A stretch of DNA of 64,000 bases from Phyllobacterium pellucidum (GTDB taxonomy: Bacteria > Pseudomonadota > Alphaproteobacteria > Rhizobiales > Rhizobiaceae), in NCBI RefSeq assembly GCF_013327855.1, contig NZ_JABUMX010000006.1:145940-209939 (forward strand), written 5' to 3'. Position numbers and translations under genes: made by a program. Below are positions 1 through 8,860 of this stretch, in pieces. Numbering within the stretch: position 1 is the first letter of the stretch; each line of letters begins with the position of its first letter. The notes under the pieces were generated by a model, which did not search any database, had not been told where the DNA came from, and saw only the letters and a list, made by a program, of their open reading frames with translations.

Positions 1-1
1 C

Positions 2-472
2 GCTGCAGTGCCCTATGCAATCGCCAACTACACGGACGATATGCTGGTTTTTGCCGGATGCCTGACCGGGCGCAAAGACTGGCCCACTGTCGCCGTCAAG
101 GGTTGCAAAGTTCCCCGTCTCCAATCGGCGCTCAGCCACTCGGTTCTGAAGGTTGTTTCGGTCAATGATGACGGCCTTCGACCCCAGCATCTTTGCGAGA
201 TCGTGTCGGAAGAGACGCACGCTCCGTTTACCGGGCTCAACCGCGCCAAGGCAGCCATCCTCGAACTCGCGATTCTCGTCAGCCGATTACACATGCTGCC
301 ACCTGAAAAGATCGAGGCCGAGATAAAATATCTATCGATAGCCATGGAGAAAACGGCCGGCCCTGACGAGCAACAGGCCTGGTCATGGCTGATGCAAAGA
401 GTGAAGGACCATCGCGATGCCCGCGATGCGAAAGGCAAGGATGCCATCCATCATGAGCATCATCACGGCTGA
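2..472 (+). CDS. DUF447-family protein of the H4MPT C1 cluster (5' end outside window)
   Basis: The frame is open to the window edge, so only the C-terminal part is seen, about 156 residues. A GTG at position 8 lies inside the frame but the sequence is already protein-like before it. The segment NRAKAAILELAILVSRLHML, followed by a KTAGP motif, resembles the C-terminal half of DUF447 proteins, a flavin-reductase-like fold that co-occurs with tetrahydromethanopterin genes in methylotrophs and archaea. Its reaction is unknown to me. The tail is histidine-rich (HHEHHHG), which may bind metal or be incidental. Its 3' end overlaps the convergent neighbour by 10 bp. Confidence 0.7.
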   Translation, partial: AAVPYAIANYTDDMLVFAGCLTGRKDWPTVAVKGCKVPRLQSALSHSVLKVVSVNDDGLRPQHLCEIVSEETHAPFTGLNRAKAAILELAILVSRLHMLPPEKIEAEIKYLSIAMEKTAGPDEQQAWSWLMQRVKDHRDARDAKGKDAIHHEHHHG

Positions 473-1548
473 TAGGGAGCTTCAGTTCCTTTAAGATGCA
501 TTGAGCCCAAAAGTGCGACCGCAGCAGCCGGCGCCGCCTTGCTCGCATCATCGCGCGCAGCATCGGTTGCCGGGATAAGCGATCCGAAATCGAGAAAGGG
601 GCGTTCAAGTCGCGCTGCAAGACGCTTGATCTGCGGCCGGCCAATGCCCGCACCGACGATAGGTGCCGCATAATTCGACCCTATGCGCCGCGCAACGCGG
701 AAGGCGCCGTCATGGATCATGCGCAGCTGATGCTCGCTGAACCACCGCGCGATATCCACCCACTCGTCGTATTCCAGATCGGCACTGTCGCGCCCGACCA
801 TGCGTGCGAGACGCGCCATAGAGCCGGCGACAGACTTTGCCTGGCGATCGGCCGATGGATATTTGTCGTCGGCTTCATCCAGCGTGCCGAGAATGCGGCC
901 GAGATCGGCGGTGTTGGCGAAGTATTCGTTCATCAGGGGTGTCATGCGGCCTTGCACCGGTACCAGCGCCGCGATGCCGATAAGCGCCGAACGGGCAAAT
1001 CCCGTGTAGACCAGTTCTCCCGTCAAAAGCCGCTCAGCATCGGTATAGCCGTCGATCGCGATCTCGCCGGCCTTGAAGGCAAGGATGTCGGTGGTGGTCG
1101 AACCCATATCGACGAAAAGCCCGCTGTCCAGGAGCTTGGCGCTTAAACTTGCCGTCGCGTGCCAATTTGCAGACGCAATGTCGCTTCCAAGCCCGCGCGC
1201 CGTCGTGACATCGCAAAATCCCGCCCGTCCCGCATAGATCAGCGTGTCATCGCTACCGAATTCGGCCTCAATAAGATCGAGCAGGCCGGCGATCCCTGAG
1301 TCGCGCGACGCAAAGGTGTCGGAAAGTTCGCCGGTCATGGTGAAGACATTGAGGTTGCCCGCTTTGCGCAAAGGCCCCATTTCACGCAGCGCTGCGCGCA
1401 ATTGGTCGATGCCGAGCCATAGGGGGGTCTTTACAATCTGCGCGGAGACGATCTCACCGCCCAGGCATTTCGCCTGTTTCAGGTGTGCACCGCCAAGATC
1501 CCAACCGGTTACGAGGGGCTTTCTTTCATTGGCAAATCGCGGTTTCAT
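463..1548 (-). CDS. Hydantoinase/oxoprolinase-fold protein of the H4MPT pathway (MfnF-like)
   Basis: The 361-residue product has the ASKHA-type ATPase motifs of the hydantoinase A/oxoprolinase group: GWDLGGAHLK near residue 13 and a DMGSTTTDIL phosphate-binding loop near residue 145. Members of this subgroup occur only beside H4MPT genes in bacteria, and the archaeal relative MfnF joins the furan and tyramine-glutamate parts of methanofuran. A role in making the bacterial methanofuran-like carrier is therefore inferred. An upstream in-frame ATG exists, but the start at 1548 places the conserved motif where the family has it. The start codon overlaps that of the divergent HisA-like gene. Confidence 0.75.
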   Translation of the reverse strand: MKPRFANERKPLVTGWDLGGAHLKQAKCLGGEIVSAQIVKTPLWLGIDQLRAALREMGPLRKAGNLNVFTMTGELSDTFASRDSGIAGLLDLIEAEFGSDDTLIYAGRAGFCDVTTARGLGSDIASANWHATASLSAKLLDSGLFVDMGSTTTDILAFKAGEIAIDGYTDAERLLTGELVYTGFARSALIGIAALVPVQGRMTPLMNEYFANTADLGRILGTLDEADDKYPSADRQAKSVAGSMARLARMVGRDSADLEYDEWVDIARWFSEHQLRMIHDGAFRVARRIGSNYAAPIVGAGIGRPQIKRLAARLERPFLDFGSLIPATDAARDDASKAAPAAAVALLGSMHLKGTEAPYQP

Positions 1549-2269
1549 GGCACTCTCATCACTTGGATTCGATCCTGTGCATATCATTCCGGTAATCGAC
1601 ATAAAAGACGGCCGCGTGGTGCGGGCGCATCTCGGCGATCGTGCCAATTATCGCCCCATCGAGACCCCGCTGAGCCCGACGGCCGAGATAGGCGATGTCG
1701 CACGGGGCCTTAACTCGCTCTATCCGTTTCCACTTGTCTACGTCGCCGATCTCGACGCAATCGAAGGCCGCCATCCGCCACTTCACCTCGTGTCGCAACT
1801 GCAGGACGCGCTCGCGCCCTCGGCCATCTGGCTAGATGCCGGATTCTCTGCTCAAGAAGAGGTTGAACAAGCACTGTCGCTCAAGGGAATTGTTCCGGTC
1901 ATTGGCTCCGAGTCCCAGCGCGATTTGGCGCTTCTCAAGATGCCCGGCATCATTCTATCCCTAGATTTTCGCGGCAACGCATTTCTTGGACCAGAGGGGA
2001 TCCTCGCGGATGCCCAAACCTGGCCGTCGAATATCATCGTGATGACCCTTGGCAGTATTGGCGCGAACGCGGGTCCGAACTTCAGTTGGCTAGCTGACAT
2101 AAAGCGGCGTGCCGGCAATCGATCGGTCATCGCCGCCGGCGGTATCCGCGATGCCAACGACCTTCACCAGCTCGCCGCCATGGGCATCGAGGGCGCACTT
2201 GTAGCGACGTCGCTTCACAATGGTGCTCTCGCCTCAGAGGCGATCGCATCTTTCATGCACAAGGTGTGA
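1547..2269 (+). CDS. HisA/HisF-like TIM-barrel protein of the H4MPT cluster
   Basis: The 240-residue product begins, after a short extension, with IIPVIDIKDGRVVRA, the first strand of HisA-type barrels, and ends with a VIAAGGIRDANDL phosphate-binding loop typical of the HisA/HisF family. Members of this branch sit with H4MPT biosynthesis genes in bacteria and archaea rather than with his genes, so it is probably not the histidine enzyme, although its substrate is unknown. The alternative GTG at 1577 would start directly at HIIPVIDIK, as in HisA proteins, and may be the true start; neither start has a clear ribosome binding site. It is divergent from the MfnF-like gene with almost no spacer. 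Confidence 0.75.
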   Translation: MALSSLGFDPVHIIPVIDIKDGRVVRAHLGDRANYRPIETPLSPTAEIGDVARGLNSLYPFPLVYVADLDAIEGRHPPLHLVSQLQDALAPSAIWLDAGFSAQEEVEQALSLKGIVPVIGSESQRDLALLKMPGIILSLDFRGNAFLGPEGILADAQTWPSNIIVMTLGSIGANAGPNFSWLADIKRRAGNRSVIAAGGIRDANDLHQLAAMGIEGALVATSLHNGALASEAIASFMHKV

Positions 2270-2283
2270 AAAGGCGCAGAGCC

Positions 2284-2313
2284 TTCGAGGAAGAGGGTGT
2301 CCCCTTCCTCGAA
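2284..2313. terminator. Strong hairpin between convergent HisA-like gene and fae
   Basis: A perfect 9-bp inverted repeat, TTCGAGGAA and TTCCTCGAA, encloses an inner GGG/CCC stem. It lies 15 bp after the HisA-like stop and 87 bp after the fae stop. There is no T tract on either side, so it may be an mRNA-stabilising hairpin or a terminator of the T-poor kind. Confidence 0.5.
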
Positions 2314-2399
2314 ACCTAGAATCCCAAGAGTTTTGCCAACCGGCGCAGCAGGCCATCCGGTTCAACAGAGGGCGCGCTCTGTGCGGGGTTGTCTCTTGT

Positions 2400-2906
2400 C
2401 TATGCGCTGAAGGGGTGCTTCACGGAATCGCGCTGGGCGGTTGCTTCCGCGGCCGTCGGCTTGCCCGTTACTGCGCGTTGGATTGCTTCCTTCGTGGCGC
2501 GATAGTTGTAGTCCTGGATCTTCGCGTCGCTCTCTGCTTCCCAATGGATGAAAACGCCAACGCAGATGAAGATATCGTCGGCTTCGTCCGCAGGAATCGT
2601 TCCGTCGGCAACACTGTCCTGAACCGCCTTGGCAACAGCATGCTGTGCCGGTCCGAACATCTGGACGGCCTGCTTGGCGCCCTTGATAGTAACCTTGTTG
2701 AACAGGATCGTATTGGGTTTGCATGCGAGGTTCGGAGCAATGACGGCAAGCAGGGAGGTGAACCCATCCTTGTTGTTCGTCAACGCATTGCAGAATGCCG
2801 TCTCAACGGCACTGCCACGCGGCCCGATCAGAAGATCGATATGCGCAACTTCATTTCCGTCGCCAACCAGCGACTCGCCAACCATAACTTTATTGATTTT
2901 CGCCAC
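2400..2906 (-). CDS. fae: Formaldehyde-activating enzyme
   Basis: Fae condenses formaldehyde with tetrahydromethanopterin to give methylene-H4MPT, the entry step of the H4MPT oxidation route in the cytoplasm. The 168-residue product has the family's usual length of about 170 and the conserved N-terminal stretch [20 protein letters not shown], which holds the conserved histidine. The start is GTG, supported by a GGGAGG ribosome binding site about 9 bp upstream. It is the last gene of the minus-strand C1 run, but a 166-bp gap upstream suggests its own promoter, which would suit the high expression known for Fae. Confidence 0.96.
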   Translation of the reverse strand: MAKINKVMVGESLVGDGNEVAHIDLLIGPRGSAVETAFCNALTNNKDGFTSLLAVIAPNLACKPNTILFNKVTIKGAKQAVQMFGPAQHAVAKAVQDSVADGTIPADEADDIFICVGVFIHWEAESDAKIQDYNYRATKEAIQRAVTGKPTAAEATAQRDSVKHPFSA

Positions 2907-3072
2907 AGCCTATTTCCTCCCTATAGCGGTCCCAAATGGTTCGTCCAAAGATGCCGCACCTCGAGACACGACGCTCGATGGACAGCTATCCTTGTTCGCA
3001 GCACCCTTGAGTTGGGGGTCGGTTGGCCAGATAGCAGCGGATGAAATCCACTAACGAAATTCAACCATTTAC

Positions 3073-3924
3073 CTAGGGAATATGCAAGACCAAGTTGAGT
3101 TGTAGCGCAAAAAGGGTTGCAACGGTGAGGTCGGCGGACGTGCCGGGGTTGATGCCATCATGCTTGAGCTCGGCATCGAAGGCGAGGAGCAGCTTTTCCC
3201 GTTCAGTGCCGTCCTTAAGAGCGTGTACACGCTCCTGTATATGTGCCGCCTTCTTGCGTGTTGCTTCAGCGCGCGCCGCACCGAACTTGCGAGCGATGTG
3301 ACTGTCGGCAAAGGCCGACAAGTAATGGAGATAGACGAATACGATGGGCCACATCTGCTCCTCGCCCGCTTGGACAGCGGCAGCGTACGCGGCAAATCCG
3401 CCGCTGAAGATATCAGCAAAGCCGGTGGCATATTGGCGGCCAATCATGTCACGGTCGGCGGCTTCGCGCATCGCTTCGAGCAGCGTGACTGCGGGTTCTT
3501 CTGCCACGTCATGCCTAGGGGCGGAGCCGAGACCGCCGGGCTGCGCAAGGACAATCGCGGCGAACGCATTGCGCGCGTCATCGATGTCGAGCGCCGCAAG
3601 CACGGCATCAAGGTTAACGCGCAGGTCGGCGCCGCCGCGCTCCGCAGCCTGTGCCAGCGGCGCACAAAGGAGAACGATGCCGAGATTGGTGTTGGTTTCA
3701 ACCTTCTGCCGCGTCGCCCTGATCGCGGCAAGGATGCGCGCACCAATGGCAAGTTCAGGGTCCGCAATCGGCGCAGCCGAAGCCTGCGCGCTGTCGAAGA
3801 ACTGTGCGGCGCTCATCTTGTGGCCGTCAGCAAATCGATGCACGTTTCCCGGTTTGAGCGCGTCGATCTCGTGATAACAGGCATCGATATAGGCACGCCT
3901 TATCTGCTCCCGTGTCGGTTTCAT
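3073..3924 (-). CDS. CitG/MdcB-like (triphosphoribosyl-dephospho-CoA synthase family) protein of the H4MPT cluster
   Basis: The 283-residue product matches the CitG/MdcB family: an N-terminal ACYHEIDALKPGNVHR segment, TNTNLGIVLLCAPLAQA near residues 97-113, and GINPGTSADLTVATLF near the C-terminus. In citrate lyase operons this family makes the prosthetic-group precursor, but here all neighbours belong to the H4MPT pathway and no citrate lyase genes are present. Homologues occupy the same place in methylotroph C1 clusters, so a role in H4MPT or carrier cofactor assembly is inferred. Its start overlaps the end of the RimK-like gene by 4 bp (ATGA), which indicates translational coupling. Confidence 0.8.
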   Translation of the reverse strand: MKPTREQIRRAYIDACYHEIDALKPGNVHRFADGHKMSAAQFFDSAQASAAPIADPELAIGARILAAIRATRQKVETNTNLGIVLLCAPLAQAAERGGADLRVNLDAVLAALDIDDARNAFAAIVLAQPGGLGSAPRHDVAEEPAVTLLEAMREAADRDMIGRQYATGFADIFSGGFAAYAAAVQAGEEQMWPIVFVYLHYLSAFADSHIARKFGAARAEATRKKAAHIQERVHALKDGTEREKLLLAFDAELKHDGINPGTSADLTVATLFALQLNLVLHIP

Positions 3925-4835
3925 GCTGCAGGCCTTTCATCGAGTGCAGGAGCGATGCGGGCGGCGAGGGCACTGGCGATACGATCGGCAATGCGCACCG
4001 GCACGACCGATTGCAAGCCGGTCCAGGCCGGCATGCTGTTGACCTCAAGGACTAGAAGGCGGCCATCGGCGGCGGGCACGATATCGATGCCGGCAAAGTC
4101 CGTGCCGATGGCTGCAGACGCGGCGAGCGCCAGACCTTCGAGCAGCGGGCGCACGGTACCGATGACGGGTTCGGCCTTGGCGCCCTTGGCCATGTTGGTG
4201 ATCCAGCCGTCGGCGCGGCGCGCCATCATGCCCAGCACCTCACCCGCGCACGTAAAAACCCGGTAGTCGCAGAAGGGCGGTCCCGAATGCGCAACGTAAC
4301 GCTGCAGGTAATAGATGTCGTCGACTTCCTCGGGCTGGGGGAGGTCATCGACGCTCCTGATCAGGCGAAGGCCCTTGCCTTGCGATCCAAATAGCGGTTT
4401 CAGCACCAGGGGGCCGTGCCCAAGCTCGCGCTCGGCAACGTCGCGCGCGTTGGCGAGGTTCTCGACGGCAAAAGTCTGCGGCGTCGGCAGACCGGCATGC
4501 GCCAACAGAAAGGTGGTCGTCGATTTGTCGACGCAGCGCTCGATGGCCTTGGCCGAGTTCCACACCGGAACGTCCATTTGCGCGAAGGCATGCAAAATGC
4601 CGAGCCTTCGGGTAATCGCCTCGAACGATCCTGATGATATCGAACGCACGATGACACCCGCTGGCAAAGCGCCGTTCAATCCCGGGATCGCAAGTCCCGA
4701 TGAGAAACGGGTATCGAAAGCGATATCGGCAAGGTGCAAGGTGAGGATATTGAAGCCGAGACGCTCAAGCGAAGCCTGTAATTGTCTGACCTGCCGATCG
4801 GCCCGGTCGGATAGGATCAGTATCGTATCTGGCAT
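3921..4835 (-). CDS. RimK-like ATP-grasp ligase of the H4MPT cluster (MptN-like)
   Basis: The 304-residue product is an ATP-grasp ligase of the RimK/MptN type. Visible features are GPLVLKPLFGSQGKGLRLI around residues 144-162 (ATP-binding lysine and glycine loop) and AGIDIVPAADGRLLVLEVNS near residues 247-266 (metal-binding acidic and asparagine residues). In archaea MptN adds glutamate to tetrahydrosarcinapterin. Here the genomic position between mch and the CitG-like gene suggests amino-acid addition to the pterin or methanofuran-like cofactor, which is an inference. It begins 11 bp after mch and overlaps the next gene by 4 bp. Confidence 0.82.
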   Translation of the reverse strand: MPDTILILSDRADRQVRQLQASLERLGFNILTLHLADIAFDTRFSSGLAIPGLNGALPAGVIVRSISSGSFEAITRRLGILHAFAQMDVPVWNSAKAIERCVDKSTTTFLLAHAGLPTPQTFAVENLANARDVAERELGHGPLVLKPLFGSQGKGLRLIRSVDDLPQPEEVDDIYYLQRYVAHSGPPFCDYRVFTCAGEVLGMMARRADGWITNMAKGAKAEPVIGTVRPLLEGLALAASAAIGTDFAGIDIVPAADGRLLVLEVNSMPAWTGLQSVVPVRIADRIASALAARIAPALDERPAA

Positions 4836-4846
4836 TTACGGTCGTC

Positions 4847-5806
4847 TCATCCCAGGGATTGCTCGAGCATTTCATCATCGCGGCTGCCGCTGCGAAACGT
4901 ATCGCCGGTTTCGATTGCGGTTACAATCACCTCGGCAGGGCTGAAGAGATGCGGATCGATTGCGTAGAAGTCGCCTTTGAACGCCTTGAATATGTCGGCG
5001 AACGGCCGTCCATGGTCGCGTGACCGGTGGCTCGGCAGCTGCTCGGCAAGGTCGCGGGCCGCTTGCGAACTGCCACGCACATAAAGCTGGACGATGCCGC
5101 CGTAGATAATGGCGTCGTTGGTTCGGCCCATGGCTTTCAGGAAGTCCGGATGCGGGGCGGGTATTGGAGCCCGTCCCGCGCCGTCGACAATGGCATCGAG
5201 CGGAAAGTTGAGATCGTGCGCCTTGTGGAGCGCGACTTCGAGGACCCGTCCCACGATCTGCATCGACCCCGTGAGGCTCTGCGTCGGCGCATAGATGAAG
5301 GTCAATTGCGGTGGATCGAGCTTCGTCGCCTTCGCTACTTTTTCGACGATTTCCGCCGGGGGTGGCGTCGCTGCTTCAAGCATCACGACGGAAGACTGCG
5401 CCTCGGGCTCGCGATAGGGGATATCCTTGAATAACGGCTCCACTCGAGCGAGAGCCCGCACCGGTCCGGACCCCATGGCGAAGTATTTTTCGTGCGAGAG
5501 ATTCCAACCGGCGTACTGACTGGCAAGGCAGGCAAGGACCGGCTGCGACGAACGCACGTCCACTGTGTATGGCCATTTACCAAAACTGCGATCGAGGCTG
5601 GCCGAGACGGTGGCAAGCCCGCCCATGCAGATTTCGACAATGCGCAGGCCGGCTTCTATTCCCCCGCGAGCCTTGGCCCCGGCGTCGATCAAGTGTTCGC
5701 CGAGGCTGCCGCGACTATGGCTTATCCCGAGCCGATCGGCGTCCTCGATCATCGCGTCAGCGAGGCGCTGCGCATTCCTGTTCAGATAGGCATGACCGTC
5801 CCTCAT
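4847..5806 (-). CDS. mch: Methenyl-H4MPT cyclohydrolase
   Basis: Mch hydrolyses methenyl-H4MPT to 5-formyl-H4MPT, the third step from formaldehyde to formate. The 319-residue product matches the family in length and in stretches such as YLNRNAQRLADAMI, GGIEAGLRIVEICMGGL and FGKWPYTVDVRSSQPVLAC. The start at 5806 rather than 5824 is chosen because a strong GGAGGAGG ribosome binding site sits 7-8 bp upstream and the ATG overlaps the TGA of the preceding ATP-grasp gene (ATGA). The gene lies between two ATP-grasp genes in one transcript-like array. Confidence 0.94.
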   Translation of the reverse strand: MRDGHAYLNRNAQRLADAMIEDADRLGISHSRGSLGEHLIDAGAKARGGIEAGLRIVEICMGGLATVSASLDRSFGKWPYTVDVRSSQPVLACLASQYAGWNLSHEKYFAMGSGPVRALARVEPLFKDIPYREPEAQSSVVMLEAATPPPAEIVEKVAKATKLDPPQLTFIYAPTQSLTGSMQIVGRVLEVALHKAHDLNFPLDAIVDGAGRAPIPAPHPDFLKAMGRTNDAIIYGGIVQLYVRGSSQAARDLAEQLPSHRSRDHGRPFADIFKAFKGDFYAIDPHLFSPAEVIVTAIETGDTFRSGSRDDEMLEQSLG

Positions 5807-7008
5807 GCGAAATCCTCCTCCCAATTGATCGCCAACGTCCTGACGCGGTGCCTTACTGCGCGCTCGGCTGCTGCTGCTGAGGACGCCGAGGCAAACACGG
5901 TGCAGACCGGATCCCCCGCACCGAGTGCAGTTCCGGATGTCTGGTGATCGGCTGTCATCGCCGGCCAGTCGACCGGCGGAAAGGCCCTGATTGGCCTATT
6001 GGTGTAAGCGATGGCCGATGCGGCCGAGCCGCGATAGGCAGGAACCGTAATGGAAGCGCCCGCTACTGCACGCAAATGTTCACGCAGCAGCGGCGTTGCG
6101 TCGCTGTCGAAAATATCGAGCGTTGCCCCCGGGCGGGGATTGATTTCGATAAGACTGAGACCGTTTTCAGCCTCGATGAAATCGGCGCTGCACAGACCGA
6201 CAAGGCCGGCGCGCTGTGTCAGGGTGGAGAGCCAAGCCTCAATTTGTAAAGCCTTGCCACGGTCGTAGCGGCGCAGCCGCACCGCGCCGCCGTAGCGAAA
6301 CGGCGCACCGGGATGCGGCGATGGCCACTGCCGACTGAAGCCGACAATATGCGCCGTCGTTGCATCTGCGAGGAACAGCGCTGAAAGGTTTTTGCCTTCG
6401 ACGAAGCGCTGGAAATAGTGTCCCATTTGCGGGCTATTATGTTCGAAACGGCTCCCCTCCGTCACCGGTAGGGGGGGCTGGATGACATTATGCCCATTCA
6501 AGCGCTTGACATGTGAGCCGCCGGCTCCCCCGCCTAGTTTTGTCAGCCAGCCCGTTGCTTCCAAGGGATTGTCGAAGCGGATCTCCGGATGTGGGATGGA
6601 AAACTCGTGGCAGAGGCTGGCGAGGCTGGCGGGTTCTTTCACCAGCCGGACGGAGTCGGCCGTATTGCCGCCAAGCGAAAACCTCTTGGAGATTGCTTCC
6701 AGCATTTCGGGTCGGCGCTCGAACCCCGATCCGTACACCAACGCGACTGGTTGGGCTTCACCGGCAAGGCCAGCAAGCGTCTCGACAATTGCGTGCGGAT
6801 CGATCCCGGCCTCAAGGCTGCCGCGAAGCTTGACAGCCCGTTCAGCGAGCTTGAGCGTATCGGCATCGTTGAAAAGATCGGCAACCAGTGGCCGCAGACC
6901 GGCGCGCCGAGCGGCGGCCGCCAGCGAGCGCCCGGATATCGCGGCGATCAGGATCGCGGCATTATTTGGCAAGTTCGCGAGCAAGTGTGAAAGCGTCCCG
7001 GAAATCAT
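5803..7008 (-). CDS. ATP-grasp ligase of the H4MPT cluster (MfnD-like)
   Basis: The product, up to 401 residues, has an ATP-grasp core with LTKLGGGAGGSHVKRL near residues 155-170 and a metal site ADFIEAENGLSLIEINPRPG near residues 273-292. Related genes accompany mtdB and mch in bacterial C1 clusters; the archaeal tyramine-glutamate ligase MfnD is a distant relative, so a role in methanofuran-like carrier synthesis is inferred. The listed ATG overlaps the end of mtdB by 47 bp; a TTG at 6972, which overlaps by only 11 bp, is an alternative start. The gene overlaps mch by 4 bp. Confidence 0.8.
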   Translation of the reverse strand: MISGTLSHLLANLPNNAAILIAAISGRSLAAAARRAGLRPLVADLFNDADTLKLAERAVKLRGSLEAGIDPHAIVETLAGLAGEAQPVALVYGSGFERRPEMLEAISKRFSLGGNTADSVRLVKEPASLASLCHEFSIPHPEIRFDNPLEATGWLTKLGGGAGGSHVKRLNGHNVIQPPLPVTEGSRFEHNSPQMGHYFQRFVEGKNLSALFLADATTAHIVGFSRQWPSPHPGAPFRYGGAVRLRRYDRGKALQIEAWLSTLTQRAGLVGLCSADFIEAENGLSLIEINPRPGATLDIFDSDATPLLREHLRAVAGASITVPAYRGSAASAIAYTNRPIRAFPPVDWPAMTADHQTSGTALGAGDPVCTVFASASSAAAAERAVRHRVRTLAINWEEDFA

Positions 7009-7858
7009 AGACGACCGGCTTCTTTGCCTTGATCATCTGTTCGAACAAACCAGCCTGCGTCTTGTATTTGACGTTGCCGATGGAGAGTGGACCAATGCCG
7101 ACAGCCTGTGTCGCATCGAGCGGTTCGCCATTGGCATTGACCTTGAGCCCTTCAATGCCGGCCGGAGGTACCGCGTTGACGTCGGCGGCGACGAGCAGCC
7201 CGCCTGCCGATCCAAGCTGCGCCTTTGACAGGACCTGCACGCCGGCCTTGGCGGCGGCGAGCACCACCTCTGTCGCGCGCACGATGGCGGTTTTGTACGC
7301 ATCGGTCGAGCCGTCGGCAGGCTCGACCACGACGCCGAAACGCTCCTTGATCGAGGCTGCGATATCCGCCACGCGATCAATACCGTCATGGCCAACAATG
7401 GTAACGTTGGCGCCTTCGCTGGCAGCGATGACCGCCGTGCAATAGCCGACGACCCCGGTTGCGCCAAACACGGCGACAGCCGTTCCGGCGAGGCCGCGAT
7501 CATGGTGTTTGATAAGGGCCTTTTCCACCTTGGCGACCATGGCAGCGGCAGTGGTGAACGATCCTGCCGGATCGGCAAAAACCGAGACCTCGAACGGCGG
7601 AACCATGGCTTTTTTTGCTGCACCCAGCATGTCAAGCGCGAGCGGCGCATCCTTGCCGGCGATGAAGATGCCGGTTGCGACGCCGGCATCGGGCGGACGG
7701 GAAAAAATCGCATCCTGGACAAGGTTGCCGATATCGGCAAGGCCGACTTCCGTATAGGGAATTGCCGCATCGAAACCGGCATCGAGCGCCATGTTCACAT
7801 CGAACGGGCTCATGTGCCGGAGTGGCGTCAACATGTGAAGGATCGTCTTGCGGCTCAT
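6962..7858 (-). CDS. mtdB: NAD(P)-dependent methylene-H4MPT dehydrogenase
   Basis: MtdB oxidises methylene-H4MPT to methenyl-H4MPT with NAD or NADP. The 298-residue product is close to the 297 of the Methylorubrum enzyme and begins with the characteristic KTILHMLTPLRHMSPFDVNM. A Rossmann glycine motif, VAVFGATGVVGYCTAV, is seen near residues 129-144. I prefer MtdB over the shorter MtdA because the locus is a pure H4MPT cluster. It lies 36 bp after the beta-RFAP synthase gene and precedes the ATP-grasp gene. Confidence 0.93.
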   Translation of the reverse strand: MSRKTILHMLTPLRHMSPFDVNMALDAGFDAAIPYTEVGLADIGNLVQDAIFSRPPDAGVATGIFIAGKDAPLALDMLGAAKKAMVPPFEVSVFADPAGSFTTAAAMVAKVEKALIKHHDRGLAGTAVAVFGATGVVGYCTAVIAASEGANVTIVGHDGIDRVADIAASIKERFGVVVEPADGSTDAYKTAIVRATEVVLAAAKAGVQVLSKAQLGSAGGLLVAADVNAVPPAGIEGLKVNANGEPLDATQAVGIGPLSIGNVKYKTQAGLFEQMIKAKKPVVYDFRDAFTLARELAK

Positions 7859-7894
7859 CGTGCCCGCTCCTTTCTGGCTGTGGCGCCCATGATT

Positions 7895-8860
7895 TCAAGC
7901 TCTGGCGAGATTGAGGGCGCTGTGCGTGATCTCCGCGCCTGCGTTCCGGCCCGCAACGATCTGGATCGTCGTGCCGGGAGCGCGTCCGCCAATGGCGCTG
8001 ACGATACGTTCCGCCTCGGCTTGCGTCTGTGTAAACGCAAATCCGGTCGGACCCCAGGAACTTTGCCCGATGCCAAGGGCGCCCGCGTCGGCGAGCCGGT
8101 GCAATGTCGCCTCGACCTTGCGACTCGTGAAAACGCCCCCTTGGGCCGGCGCGAAATAGCTGCCGATTTCGGTCTGGATGGATGCAATCCCGCGCGCGAA
8201 GTCAGCAAGGTCGCGCTCGACCAGTGACGGCATGATCCCGAGGAGTACGGTGCGTGCGATCGAAGCGGATGTCGTGACAGGAAACAGAGGAAGCGCGCGG
8301 AAAGCAGCGATCTCGGCGTCGCCGTGGATGCCATGTGCAGCATTGTCAAAGACGAGAATGATGCGCCAGGCGTCCGGAAATGCGAAACGGGCAACAACTG
8401 TCGGTGCCCGGTTGGTATCGCCTTTCCCAGCGTCGATGATGACGCCGCCTTCATCGAACGCCGCAATCCCGATGCCGGAACGCGATCCGCGCTTCAAGAG
8501 CACGGCATCGTTGGCTGGCTCAAGCGGCAGTCCGTGGAGAGTGCGCAATGCGGCTGAAACGGCGAGGGCAATCTGTGTACCGGAGCCAAGACCGATGTGG
8601 CGGGGAATTGCATGTTGGATGCTGATCCTGTGGTGCGCCTTGATGCCGAGATGTGTGCAGAGCGTTTCGAGGTGCTGGGTGATACGCGCCTCTTCGTCGC
8701 CAACCACATGCGTCTCGGCGCTACGTGCAATCGTCAATGTTGTCGCAATGTCTTCGACGGGCAGGCCAATGCTGCCAAAACGATCATCCGGCGAGCGGGG
8801 AATGTCGAGAAAGCCAAGATGCAGGCGGGCCGGGACTTTGATAGTGACGGAATCCGACAT
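7895..8860 (-). CDS. mptG: Beta-ribofuranosylaminobenzene 5'-phosphate (beta-RFAP) synthase
   Basis: This GHMP-kinase-fold enzyme joins phosphoribosyl pyrophosphate and 4-hydroxybenzoate or p-aminobenzoate, the first committed step to the H4MPT side chain. The 321-residue product starts with the family stretch VPARLHLGFLDI and carries the GHMP glycine motif PRHIGLGSGTQIALAV near residues 86-101. A second motif, GIGQSSWGPTGFAF, lies near residue 270. The Methylorubrum counterpart is called orf4. It is the first gene of the minus-strand C1 run, and the 100-bp spacer to the divergent plus-strand gene must hold the promoter. Confidence 0.9.
   Translation of the reverse strand: MSDSVTIKVPARLHLGFLDIPRSPDDRFGSIGLPVEDIATTLTIARSAETHVVGDEEARITQHLETLCTHLGIKAHHRISIQHAIPRHIGLGSGTQIALAVSAALRTLHGLPLEPANDAVLLKRGSRSGIGIAAFDEGGVIIDAGKGDTNRAPTVVARFAFPDAWRIILVFDNAAHGIHGDAEIAAFRALPLFPVTTSASIARTVLLGIMPSLVERDLADFARGIASIQTEIGSYFAPAQGGVFTSRKVEATLHRLADAGALGIGQSSWGPTGFAFTQTQAEAERIVSAIGGRAPGTTIQIVAGRNAGAEITHSALNLARA

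Noticed and set aside
463..1647. Start of the MfnF-like gene at 1647
   Set aside because: The added 33 residues are Arg/Ser-rich without family similarity and would run deep into the divergent HisA-like gene.
3160..4266. Plus-strand frame of 368 codons across the CitG-like and RimK-like genes
   Set aside because: It spans two well-matched minus-strand genes and their overlap, so it is a shadow.
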